Source: Tangfeifania diversioriginum (GTDB lineage Bacteria; Bacteroidota; Bacteroidia; Bacteroidales; Prolixibacteraceae). Taken from it: DNA of 64,000 nt. Position 1 is the first letter of the stretch. Every line of letters starts with the position of its first letter. Below are positions 41,112 to 49,814 of the stretch, in pieces. The stretch covers positions 1 through 64,000 of the forward strand of contig NZ_FQZE01000021.1 in assembly GCF_900141875.1 (NCBI RefSeq), given 5' to 3'. Below the pieces are notes generated by a model. That model was not told where the DNA came from and made no database searches. It was given only the letters and a program-made list of their open reading frames with translations. A program made the position numbers and the translations under genes.

Positions 41112-44100
41112 TCATTTCTTATTTGTGAACAGCGGATCGGCGCCAATTGTACCGGTAAGGTCGGCAATATATTTTCCCGATTTCACATAAGCTAACTTTT
41201 GCATTGCTTTTTCGATACGTGAATTAATCTGCATTTTATCGACCAGTGAATTGTTGGCCGGATTCTGTTTGAACTCTTCCAAATATTGAAGTTGATTTTT
41301 CAAAAATGCTGCTTCTTTTTGCTGTTTCAATTTCAGCCTCTCTTGGTACCATTCGGTTTTAAGCACGTAGCCTCTGTCGAATTCTTGCCGGAGCTCCTTG
41401 TCGCTCAGGTCTTTCCCGTTGTAGTGCCCGTATGCCATAACATGAAGCAGTATTTTTAGCGGAGGAATAGCGGCTTCAACGCTGCCGTCTTCAAAGTATT
41501 GCAAAGCGACTTTTTTCTGGGCTTCAGCAATGTTTTTAATGCCATCAACATAAACTTCCATGTCCTGAAGTTCCGGTTTTAACATGTCTTCGTTGAAAAC
41601 GGCCAGAGGCTCGTCAAAAAGCCGGTTCATGCACCGGAAAGCAAAATTTTGGTTAATACGATAACCCAATCGGCTGGCAAGTATTCTCTCTCCTTTGTAT
41701 TCAAAATCTTCCAGTTTGTCGAGGCATTTGTTCTGAATGAGTTTTTTTGCGTCTCTGTCTTCAGGTTCAAGGCGTGCCCATATTTCCGGGATGAGGATAC
41801 TGATGTCATGATCGAACCGGTTTTTCTGGCCCACATAACCCGCAGCTGAGGTAAAACCCTGGTATTCTGACAGGATGTAGGAAAGCAATGCGTTGTTTAA
41901 ATCGCTTGTTGGCACCAGCATATTAAAAGGGCCTTTGGTGAGCGCACCTTCAGAGCCTGCTCCTGTTGTGGAGGGCGATTTGCCGGTAAGGCTGCAAATA
42001 AAATCCATGAACAGCTCAGGTATTTCCTGGTAGTGAATAGGATTATAAACACTTAACGAACGAATTCCTTTTTCTTTGTCGGCCGGATTGTTTCTTCGGC
42101 CGGGCAAAATTGCGTTAACCGGAAAATGGACCGGTTGGCCGGGCGCTACTTTGCGAAACAGCCGGGCACCGGTTTCGGCAAGGTACGAATCCTGGTTCTC
42201 GTTTTTAAACCTGTTGCGTTGCAAATACCGGGGGTTGTTGGTGGGAACACCTTTTACCACGCGAGTGTGCGAAGGTGCCACAAAATAGCCCTCTTTTGGG
42301 CTGTCCATTACTTTAATGATTAAATCCTTTACCGGTTGGGTGTATTCATCAAAACGAATGGAATTTTCATACAGGTTCCTGGCGTCTTCGCGGGTCAATG
42401 GCTCATAGTTGGTGAGGAATGTATTTTTTTCAACAATATCGGCTTCAGCTTCCTTGTCGTACCCTCTGATTATTGCCTCGTCGGGCCGCTGGAAAAGGTA
42501 GCTTTCACAATTTGTTGTCAGTTTTACACTTTTGTTGGTGTACTCCGGATTTAAATTGTTAAGCTGACTTGCCGGAACCGTAATTGAGGCTGTAATGTCA
42601 TCTTCAGTCTGGATTTTTTGGCTCGGGATAAAATCAGAACGTAATTTGTGCAAATACCATTTCCCTTCCGGATTAAATCCAATACGCACATAACTTGCCA
42701 TAATTTTGTTGTGCTTGTAGCGGAGGGCGTTTCCGTCGCGTCCGTTTACAATTTCAACATTTAAAAAGTCTTTCCACGAACCTTTGTCCTGGTGTGTGCG
42801 GTACATCCTCTTAATGTAAAGGGCAAGTGTTCTGATATGAACAGGGATGCTTTCCAGGAAATTGTTATACTCCTCGTTATACAAATCGGAAGGAGTGAGC
42901 AATTTTACGGCTGAGCCCAATGTGCGGTGCGGACTTAAAAATGGCCGTGATTTGGCATTGGGATGAATATTTTTCCAGCGGTTGGAATAATCGTAGTTGA
43001 TTAGTTTATCAACCATTTCGTAATCTTTATCCAGATCCTGAATGTAGAACGGACCATATTTAATGGCATTTTGCATCGACTTTGAAATCTCCGATTTCCC
43101 GCCACCGGAAACCGTACTTGGCTTATGGCAGAAAATACCTTCGGGAGCAGTGTCGATAATTCTCCACAGTTGCTGCTCCGGATGCTTTACCAGCCGGAAT
43201 TTATGGCCGGTTGGGTGAACGTAGGTTTTGTAGGGAGAAAGCTTTAAGCTTTGCTCTTCCCCGTTATGCATCCACGAAACTGTTCCTTTTTCAATATCGA
43301 TATCAGCATGCTCGTGAATGTAAATAATATCGGGATATTTTTTGTCGATGGCATAATTTTCGGGCATCACATCAATTTTCCCATCAAGCAGCTTTTTTAC
43401 TTCCTCAAAAGAGTAGTTGTTGCCGAATTTCCCGGAAAAGGGCTCACCGTAAATATTGTCGCCCATATTTCCGCGCGAAAAAGCAATGGCGCCACCCGCG
43501 TGTTCTTCTTCGGCAAGGCCATACAAATTGGCAGAGTAACCGATTTGGGTTTTAATTTCTTTTTTTGAATAGCCGAAGTAGTTGTCTGCAATTAGCGTGA
43601 CCACCACACCACGCTCGTCGCGGCAGGTAACTTTAAATGCACCTCCATCGTTATACAGTTCATTTTCATCTTTCCAGTACATGCCGTCTTTGCGCTGCCT
43701 TTCGGTAGCATCATCGAAGTGTGGCAGCCCAACATCTTTCTTTTTAAGTTTTGTGAGTTGCGGGGCCAGTATTATGCATCCGGTATGTCCGGTCCAGTGT
43801 TCAATATCCAGTGCTGCATCATTAACTGCAGGGTTGTGGTCGCCGGCATTGCCGAAAATGGATTCAACAAAATCGAGATTACTCACCAGGCTTCCCGGCG
43901 CAAAAAACCGGATTTCCATGCTTTTCTCGCTCATCCATCCTTTTACTTCGGGGCAAACTACCGGGCGAAGCAACAAAGATACCATGGTTTTGGCTTTTTC
44001 TTTTTGATTGGCTGTAAATGGCAGAATTGTTAATTCTTCGGGTGGATTAAGCGCACTGTGAAGCATGTGGGCGAAAGCAATTTTGGGTACTTCTTTCTTG

Positions 44101-44591
44101 TCGGGTGCCACCGGGAGTCCTCCTTCCACAATGTGAAAAGTTCCTTTGGTGGTGCGTTTGTCAGCAGCCGGGTTGTTTAAAATTCCCTGCTTAATCCGGA
44201 ACGAGCTGACCAGTTCGTTTTTAAAGGAATTTCCGTTGGGCGGGAGACTTACTTCGCGCGCCATTCCGGGCTGGTTGAGCACAAAAGTTGAACCGGGCAA
44301 CCGATAGGGTTTGTCGCATTCAACATCTTTTAAATAGTCGTTAATGTAATTTTGAATGCGTGTATCGACCGGCGAAAGGTGGTCCGAAAGCAGTCTCGAT
44401 TTTTCGCGGAAACTGCTGATTAAACTTTCAGTTAAGGAAATAAACCGGGCATTTGCAAGGCGTGTCCCTGAGTCTGCATCGTCGCAATACAACGGTTGGT
44501 CGATTGCTGCCAGTTGAAGATTGATATATTGAATCAATTCTTTCCGGTCTTTTTTTCCTGGCTTTAATTTGTTTTTTGTATTCTTACTCAT
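41112..44591 (-). CDS. Pyrophosphate-dependent phosphoenolpyruvate carboxykinase
   Basis: From the ATG at 44591 the protein has 1159 residues; a further 43 codons upstream read as non-conserved leader and are left out. It matches the PPi-type PEPCK family described from Entamoeba and propionibacteria, as I recall their sequences: RTTKGTFHIVEGGLPVAPDK, LDFVESIFGNAGD, DIEHWTGHTGCIILAP, a P-loop-like TVSGGGKSEISKS (about 493-505), TEDDITASITVP, and FICSLTGKSPSTTGAGSEGA. These enzymes interconvert oxaloacetate plus PPi with PEP plus CO2 and Pi, instead of using ATP or GTP. It ends at a shared terminator 8 bp downstream. Confidence 0.82.
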   Translation of the reverse strand: MSKNTKNKLKPGKKDRKELIQYINLQLAAIDQPLYCDDADSGTRLANARFISLTESLISSFREKSRLLSDHLSPVDTRIQNYINDYLKDVECDKPYRLPGSTFVLNQPGMAREVSLPPNGNSFKNELVSSFRIKQGILNNPAADKRTTKGTFHIVEGGLPVAPDKKEVPKIAFAHMLHSALNPPEELTILPFTANQKEKAKTMVSLLLRPVVCPEVKGWMSEKSMEIRFFAPGSLVSNLDFVESIFGNAGDHNPAVNDAALDIEHWTGHTGCIILAPQLTKLKKKDVGLPHFDDATERQRKDGMYWKDENELYNDGGAFKVTCRDERGVVVTLIADNYFGYSKKEIKTQIGYSANLYGLAEEEHAGGAIAFSRGNMGDNIYGEPFSGKFGNNYSFEEVKKLLDGKIDVMPENYAIDKKYPDIIYIHEHADIDIEKGTVSWMHNGEEQSLKLSPYKTYVHPTGHKFRLVKHPEQQLWRIIDTAPEGIFCHKPSTVSGGGKSEISKSMQNAIKYGPFYIQDLDKDYEMVDKLINYDYSNRWKNIHPNAKSRPFLSPHRTLGSAVKLLTPSDLYNEEYNNFLESIPVHIRTLALYIKRMYRTHQDKGSWKDFLNVEIVNGRDGNALRYKHNKIMASYVRIGFNPEGKWYLHKLRSDFIPSQKIQTEDDITASITVPASQLNNLNPEYTNKSVKLTTNCESYLFQRPDEAIIRGYDKEAEADIVEKNTFLTNYEPLTREDARNLYENSIRFDEYTQPVKDLIIKVMDSPKEGYFVAPSHTRVVKGVPTNNPRYLQRNRFKNENQDSYLAETGARLFRKVAPGQPVHFPVNAILPGRRNNPADKEKGIRSLSVYNPIHYQEIPELFMDFICSLTGKSPSTTGAGSEGALTKGPFNMLVPTSDLNNALLSYILSEYQGFTSAAGYVGQKNRFDHDISILIPEIWARLEPEDRDAKKLIQNKCLDKLEDFEYKGERILASRLGYRINQNFAFRCMNRLFDEPLAVFNEDMLKPELQDMEVYVDGIKNIAEAQKKVALQYFEDGSVEAAIPPLKILLHVMAYGHYNGKDLSDKELRQEFDRGYVLKTEWYQERLKLKQQKEAAFLKNQLQYLEEFKQNPANNSLVDKMQINSRIEKAMQKLAYVKSGKYIADLTGTIGADPLFTNKK

Positions 44592-44744
44592 ATTGTGGAT
44601 TTTTCTTGTTCTTCCACTAAAATACAAAATAAAGCCATAGGAAACCAAAAAATCAGTTAGCTCCTTTTCAATATTAGCCAAAAGATAAGTTGGCCGGAGC
44701 AGCGGTGTTTGACAGTTCAATAAAATTTAAAAAAATACGATTTG

Positions 44745-45224
44745 CTATTCCTCGGAAACCGGAGTGTAGCCCTCGGGCACAACCGATTCTGACGGATTAT
44801 ACGGAAAAACATCTACAATAGTGCTGACGGCGAGGGCAGAAACTACGTAAGGAATTACCAGGTACGAAAGGCTTTCGTCGAGCCGTTCCAGGGCTTGTTT
44901 GATGTCGTCGGCCATTATCAGATAGTAAGTGCGCATTTTTTTCTCTTTCCCGGCTTCTTCGTCAACAGTAACAAGGTTGATGGTTGCTTTAAACCACCAT
45001 TCTCCCATGTCATAGGGAAACACTTCCCCAATGCGCGATTTTTTGATGTCCGTAACCGAGAACTCTCCTCTTACCATTTCCTGCATTTGCCTTGTAATGC
45101 GTGTTTCGGCATCGGTAAACGAAACGGCATCCAGCAGAAAATTTTCGGTAACAGTTTGCTCTTTACCACTTTCGGTAACTTTCGTGTATTTTACTTTACA
45201 TTCGAACCAGGTTTGCATATTCAA
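44745..45224 (-). CDS. DUF4494-family cytoplasmic protein
   Basis: A 159-residue protein of the DUF4494 type, found mostly in Bacteroidota: start MQTWFECKVKYTKV (the ATG at 45218 may be the true start), then VTENFLLDAVSFTDAETRIT and EFSVTDIKKSRIGEVFPYDMG. It closes SYLVIPYVVSALAVSTIVDVFPY. No catalytic motif is seen. Function unknown. It lies about 150 bp upstream of the PEPCK gene on the same strand. Confidence 0.8.
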   Translation of the reverse strand: MNMQTWFECKVKYTKVTESGKEQTVTENFLLDAVSFTDAETRITRQMQEMVRGEFSVTDIKKSRIGEVFPYDMGEWWFKATINLVTVDEEAGKEKKMRTYYLIMADDIKQALERLDESLSYLVIPYVVSALAVSTIVDVFPYNPSESVVPEGYTPVSEE

Positions 45225-45303
45225 TCTATTTTAGGACTGCAAAATTAACATTCCGGTTAGTATTTCAGTTCCGGCCCTGAATTAATTCTGAATAATTTTT
45301 CAA

Positions 45304-45336
45304 CAAAAAAACCGGCTGCTTTTTTGCAGGCCGGTT
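45304..45336 (-). terminator. Rho-independent terminator of the amt gene
   Basis: On the minus strand AACCGGC-CTGC pairs with GCAGCCGGTT around an A-loop, followed by TTTTTTTG. It lies about 130 bp past the amt stop, with no other gene between. Confidence 0.75.
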
Positions 45337-45466
45337 CTGAAGTAAACTAAACAGACGTAAAAAACCTTTCTCTGGATTTGTTTTTTTGAATTTTAAAGAA
45401 AGGATCCGCGCCTACGAACGGACCCTTTACAGACAGCTACAGACTAAAATTCAGAAGAAGGCGAAG

Positions 45467-46681
45467 TTAATTGTAGGCATTTTCTCCATGTTCATAAACA
45501 TCGAGTCCTTCTTCTTCTATGCGCCTTGAAACGCGCAATCCAATTGTTGATTTAATTATTTTGAAAAGAATTAATCCCGTTCCGAAAGCCCAGGCGAAAA
45601 CTGCTGCCACACCTATTAATTGCGATAGCAGCAAACTAGCTCCGCCTCCGTAAAAAAGGCCTCCCTCGGTGGCAAAAAGCCCAACGGCAAGTGTCCCGAA
45701 AGCGCCGTTTACGCCATGCACCGAAATTGCACCAACGGGGTCATCAACTTTAAATACCTGGTCGAACAGTTCAACGCTGAAAACGAGGATAATTCCGGCA
45801 ATGATTCCAATAATTAATGCTCCTCCCGGACTCACAATATCGCAACCCGCAGTTATCGCCACCAAACCTGCAAGTGCGCCGTTAAGTGCGAGAGACAAAG
45901 CCGGTCGTTTGTAGCGCATCCACGAGGTAAACAGCGCAGCCATCGCTCCTCCGGCTGCTGCCAGATTGGTGGTTAATGCTATGTGGGCAATGGCAAGGGT
46001 GTTTTCAGTTCCGGCAGCACCAAGTTGCGAGCCGGGGTTAAAGCCAAACCAGCCAAACCAAAGGATAAAAACGCCGAGTGCCCCAAATGCAAGGTTGTGC
46101 CCGGGAATAGCCTTTGCTTTTCCTTTTACATATTTTCCATGACGGGGGCCAAGCATAATTGCACCAGCCAGTCCGACCCAAGCGCCCACTGAGTGAACGA
46201 TTGTGGAACCTGCGAAATCGAGAAATCCAAGCTGATCGAGCCAGCCGCCGCCCCATTTCCAGTGTCCCGAAATAGGGTAGATTAAAACAGTAATTACGAT
46301 TGTGAAAATTATGTAAGCATTGAATTTTGTCCGCTCGGCAACCGCTCCTGAAACAATTGTGGCCGCTGTTGCTGCAAATACAGTTTGAAACATCAAATCG
46401 GTTTTGTTGGCATAATCGCCAATGCCGTTATCGTTGATGAAAAGCGACGGTGTTCCTATCAAGCCTGCAATTGATTCGCCGTACATAATGGTGTATCCGA
46501 TAATCCAGAACAAAATAGCCCCCACCGAGAAATCCACCAGGTTTTTGGTGAGAATGTTGGCGGTATTTTTTGAGCGGGTGAAGCCGGCCTCCACCATTGC
46601 AAAACCGGGTTGCATAAACATGACCAAAAAAGTGGCAACCAAAACCCATATATTGTTAATTGAAATCGATAGTTCTTCCAT
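45467..46681 (-). CDS. amt: Ammonium transporter
   Basis: A 404-residue channel of the Amt/Rh family with 11 helices, carrying ammonium in as NH3 and a proton. Conserved stretches: FWIIGYTIMYGES, FAATAATIVSGAVAERTKF, FAGSTIVHSVGAWVGLAGAI (pore His), and DDPVGAISVHGVNGAFGTLA (second pore His of the twin-His pair). Length is normal and no extra domain is attached. The P-II gene that regulates it by plugging the pore is 24 bp upstream, as in most bacteria. Confidence 0.96.
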   Translation of the reverse strand: MEELSISINNIWVLVATFLVMFMQPGFAMVEAGFTRSKNTANILTKNLVDFSVGAILFWIIGYTIMYGESIAGLIGTPSLFINDNGIGDYANKTDLMFQTVFAATAATIVSGAVAERTKFNAYIIFTIVITVLIYPISGHWKWGGGWLDQLGFLDFAGSTIVHSVGAWVGLAGAIMLGPRHGKYVKGKAKAIPGHNLAFGALGVFILWFGWFGFNPGSQLGAAGTENTLAIAHIALTTNLAAAGGAMAALFTSWMRYKRPALSLALNGALAGLVAITAGCDIVSPGGALIIGIIAGIILVFSVELFDQVFKVDDPVGAISVHGVNGAFGTLAVGLFATEGGLFYGGGASLLLSQLIGVAAVFAWAFGTGLILFKIIKSTIGLRVSRRIEEEGLDVYEHGENAYN

Positions 46682-46705
46682 GATAAATTCTTTTTTGTGT
46701 GGTTA

Positions 46706-47062
46706 TTACTCTTCTTTTCCTTTAATGTAGAGCGATTCGTCGCCCGTTTCGCCGGTGCGTATGCGATAAGACTCTTCGATGGGGATAATGAAAATTTTGC
46801 CATCGCCAATTTCACCGGTTCGGGAAGACTCGAGAATCGCATTTACTGTTTTTTCCACATTTTTATCACGCACAATAATGGAGAGTTTGATGCGCTCAAT
46901 GGTGCTGGTGTCGTAAACAATTCCGCGGTACACACGTCCTTCGCGGGCCTGGCCGACACCTCTCACGTCCCAAAATGAATAGAATTCAATTCCGGCATCG
47001 TGAAGAGCTTCGTTTACCTCGTCAAATTTTGTTTTGCGAATAATTGCTTCAATCTTTTTCAT
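46706..47062 (-). CDS. P-II nitrogen regulatory protein (GlnB/GlnK)
   Basis: A 118-residue P-II protein, a trimeric sensor of 2-oxoglutarate and ATP/ADP. MKKIEAIIRKTKFDEVNEAL is the usual start. The T-loop reads GREGRVYRGIVY-type sequence (AREGRVYRGIVYD), so the Tyr matching Tyr51 of E. coli is kept. The B-loop GEIGDGKIFIIP matches too. The C-terminus (GDESLYIKGKEE) is slightly longer than usual. It binds the adjacent Amt to block uptake when nitrogen is plentiful. Co-transcribed with the porin-like gene upstream and amt downstream. Confidence 0.94.
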   Translation of the reverse strand: MKKIEAIIRKTKFDEVNEALHDAGIEFYSFWDVRGVGQAREGRVYRGIVYDTSTIERIKLSIIVRDKNVEKTVNAILESSRTGEIGDGKIFIIPIEESYRIRTGETGDESLYIKGKEE

Positions 47063-47080
47063 GCTATTCTGTTTTTAAGG

Positions 47081-47725
47081 TTAAAGTGTGATTCCTGCTA
47101 CAATGTGAAATTGTTCGGAGGAAGGGTTGAGAATGGCTGCCCCTGTAACCGGCAGCGAAAAAGAATCGGTAATTTTAATTTCTTTCGATGTGCTGATTCC
47201 GATGTTGCACACATTGAAATCACCGTCAACAGTATAGGCACCATCGCCGCCTCCCAGTGTTATATCGACAGCGCCGGCAGAAAGGGCTGCTTCGAGGTAA
47301 ATGTCGCCTTCGCCATCGTTCATCATATAAGCGCCGGTAAGTGAGAAACTGCCTATGCCCAGGCTTACCATCGGTTCAATGTAGTGCGAAGTGCCCTCCA
47401 GCCACATGTCGCCGGGGAAGTAGTAATCAGTCACTGTTAAACTCAGCGAAGCATTGTCGCCCAGCCCGAGCCCGTAGCCAACGTAAAGGTCTGCTTCAGC
47501 TGCTTCGTTGGTCGATGCGTTGTACGAACCCCAGGCACCTATTGCAAATCCGCTGGTGCTAAATTCAATACCCGGCTGAAAGGCGGGCCCCGAACCAAAC
47601 TTTGTTCCGCGCCAAACATAGCTGCTGTAAATGTCGAGACTCGTGTTCCATTCCTGTGCTTTTAGTGTTGGGGTAATTGCTGTCAGAAATAATAAGATTA
47701 CCCCGGGAAGTAGAAATTTTTTCAT
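47081..47725 (-). CDS. Outer-membrane beta-barrel protein linked to amt (TorF-like porin)
   Basis: A 214-residue protein from the ATG at 47725, which gives a clean signal peptide (FLLPGVILLFLTAI ... LKAQ). The mature part has the repeating strands of a small barrel: WNTSLDIYSSYVWRGTKFGSGPAFQPG, GFAIGAWGSYNAS, EADLYVGYGLGLGDNASLSL, LGIGSFSLTGAYMM, EQFHIVAGITL. The SSYVWRGT start is common to TorF-type putative porins. First gene of the amt-P-II operon (19 bp before P-II), so it probably lets ammonium or a nitrogen compound cross the outer membrane. That role is inference from position. Confidence 0.8.
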   Translation of the reverse strand: MKKFLLPGVILLFLTAITPTLKAQEWNTSLDIYSSYVWRGTKFGSGPAFQPGIEFSTSGFAIGAWGSYNASTNEAAEADLYVGYGLGLGDNASLSLTVTDYYFPGDMWLEGTSHYIEPMVSLGIGSFSLTGAYMMNDGEGDIYLEAALSAGAVDITLGGGDGAYTVDGDFNVCNIGISTSKEIKITDSFSLPVTGAAILNPSSEQFHIVAGITL

Positions 47726-48122
47726 GTTGATAGTTTTTAAGTTAAACAATGTTTTTTTAGTGAATAATATAACGGTGGATAATATGTATATTTTTAAGTG
47801 AACCCCATTATTTTATTATTTGTGTTGTTTAAATTGCACGTATTTTTAAATTAACCCCTTTAAAAATGGGTTGTGGTTTCAAAAATGAATGTATTTTATG
47901 ATTATGGCCCCTGTTTTTGTTTTTGATGAGCGGTTGTTAACAAATATTTAATATATGGGGCGTATTGTGCCTAAAAGGTTATTTTTTATAAATAAAATAG
48001 AAAAATGTTTTGGATAAGCAGGTTTTTGTTTCTGCGTGATTAAGATGTGAGATTGGGTTTACTTGAAGGATTTTGCGAAAAAGTTGGGGGCTGGGGAGAA
48101 AAAATGAAGGTTAACGCAATTG
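47726..48122. other. 397-bp gene-free region upstream of the amt operon
   Basis: Very AT-rich. It must hold the promoter of the porin-P-II-amt operon. I found no convincing TAnnTTTG on the minus strand and no GG-N10-GC sigma-54 site. The only structure seen is a short AACCC/GGGTT inverted repeat at 47853-47872. No reading frame of note. Confidence 0.4.
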
Positions 48123-49784
48123 TTATTTGAATAAATCGTCGTACCGAAGCGGCAGAACTTCGCCTCTAATCATTTTTTTCGAACGTGTGAAAAAAGTTAC
48201 GGGAATGTTTTTTTGAAGTATCTCTTTGGCCACTGTTAATTTTATTGATGCTATTTCCCCTTCCCTGATAACCGATTTTTTTGATGAGGTTGTCAGCGGG
48301 GCAGCATATATTTCTTCCCTGTTTTGAATAATACCGAGCACAGGTTCCGAAATATGGTTGGTGTAAACGGGGTGGCCCGAATTGTTGGTGAGGCTAAGAT
48401 CAATTTCGTAGCCTCCTTCATTCTTATTTACATTCAGTAATGCAATTTCAAGTTTTTTCAGAGACTGGAACTCTTCAATTTCAGTAATTCCTTCCACTTT
48501 TCCGTTAACCAAAACTTTTTGGTTGGCCGGGTTTAATTGCACAGGTTTTATGGCCAGAAGCGGCTCTCCGTTGGCATATTGTTCATATTCCCTCAGGTCG
48601 TACTGGCAAAAACGGTAGGTTGGGGTTGAAAGCAAAACTGCCGAATCGCCGGTGTAAAAAATATAGTTGCTGATGGATGCATAGTTGTTGTAAAATCCCA
48701 CTTTTTTTCCGTTTGCCATTGATTTTATTTCTTGTGCAACAGCTTTTTTGTTGTAGAACACGCTTTTTGATTTTCCAATGCTGGGGATAACATCCAGGGC
48801 CACGTAAAAACGGGCAAGTATGGAAATTACAATAATGGGCAGGGTCAATCTTTTAAACCACAATTTTAACTTTTCGCGGCCTTCAAAATAGGGGTAGATA
48901 ATTATCATTAACATCGGAATCATGGCTGCGCTCCAGTGGGCTTCCACCCTGGTTTTAAAACTCAAGAAAAAGAATATGATATAAAAACCCAGGATGTTGA
49001 AAAGGAGCGTCCGCTGAAAAAGGTTTTGGATTTTAACCTTGCCGATCAGCCAAAAAATAATGATTCCGGTGAGCGGGCCGGCCATCAGGAGCTGGCTGAA
49101 GATGTTGGGGAATACATATTTCATGCGGATGGGATTGGTGCGCTCGAGCAGGTGGTATTTAAATCCGGGAAATTCGTTTTCAACCAGCCACCAGATGTGG
49201 GGTGTGAGCAATATAAGTGCAAGTACAACAATTGTCCAGAAATATTTATTCCGAAAGAGTTTCAGGTTGGAAAGTACCGTTAACCCGATTACCAAAAAGG
49301 CGTGGTACTTGCTGTAAATCATAGCGGCAACAACTATGGCCAGCAAAATACTCAGCTTAAAATTTGGGTGGAGAATAAATTTCCGGTAGAGGATCAGGAA
49401 AATCAGTGTGAAAAATACCAGTGGGACATCCGGAAGTGCAATAAACCCGGCTATGTGGGTGTGGATTAGAGGAAAAGAAAAAACAAAAATTGTCTGGAAA
49501 AAAAGGTCCTTTCGTTCATTTAGTTCGTTAAAAATTAATGCCAGTGTTAAGGTGGAGAGTAATACAAAAAACAGGCGCACGCCCAATTCGCCGGGGAGCA
49601 GTTGCCCCAGCCAGATAAAAAGGGCCACCATGGGCGGGTGCTCAAAATATCCCCAGGCCAGTTCCTGCGAATACATCCAGTAGTATGTTTCGTCGGAATG
49701 AAGTCCGGTGAAAGCTGCTTGCAGAAGGTTAATTATAAACCAAATCCCTAAAATATAATAATGCGTTTTGCCCAGGTTTTTCAT
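48123..49784 (-). CDS. Glycosyltransferase family 39-like membrane protein (first of two)
   Basis: A 553-residue protein with about 10-12 membrane helices. The first extracellular loop carries the acidic motif of ArnT/PMT enzymes: GLHSDETYYWMYSQELAWGYFEHPPMVALFI, with Asp and Glu in the positions used to bind the lipid-linked sugar donor. The last 150 residues form a soluble exported domain (EYEQYANGEPLLAI ... VAKEILQKNIPVTFF). It moves a sugar from a polyprenyl-phosphate carrier to lipid A, a glycan or a protein. A second copy lies 30 bp upstream. Confidence 0.85.
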   Translation of the reverse strand: MKNLGKTHYYILGIWFIINLLQAAFTGLHSDETYYWMYSQELAWGYFEHPPMVALFIWLGQLLPGELGVRLFFVLLSTLTLALIFNELNERKDLFFQTIFVFSFPLIHTHIAGFIALPDVPLVFFTLIFLILYRKFILHPNFKLSILLAIVVAAMIYSKYHAFLVIGLTVLSNLKLFRNKYFWTIVVLALILLTPHIWWLVENEFPGFKYHLLERTNPIRMKYVFPNIFSQLLMAGPLTGIIIFWLIGKVKIQNLFQRTLLFNILGFYIIFFFLSFKTRVEAHWSAAMIPMLMIIIYPYFEGREKLKLWFKRLTLPIIVISILARFYVALDVIPSIGKSKSVFYNKKAVAQEIKSMANGKKVGFYNNYASISNYIFYTGDSAVLLSTPTYRFCQYDLREYEQYANGEPLLAIKPVQLNPANQKVLVNGKVEGITEIEEFQSLKKLEIALLNVNKNEGGYEIDLSLTNNSGHPVYTNHISEPVLGIIQNREEIYAAPLTTSSKKSVIREGEIASIKLTVAKEILQKNIPVTFFTRSKKMIRGEVLPLRYDDLFK

Positions 49785-49814
49785 TTTATTTCTGATTTTA
49801 TCATTGCCAGGTTG

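Noticed and set aside
44592-44720. 43-residue N-terminal extension of the PEPCK gene
   Set aside because: Its residues do not resemble the family start, and the ATG at 44591 begins the conserved region.
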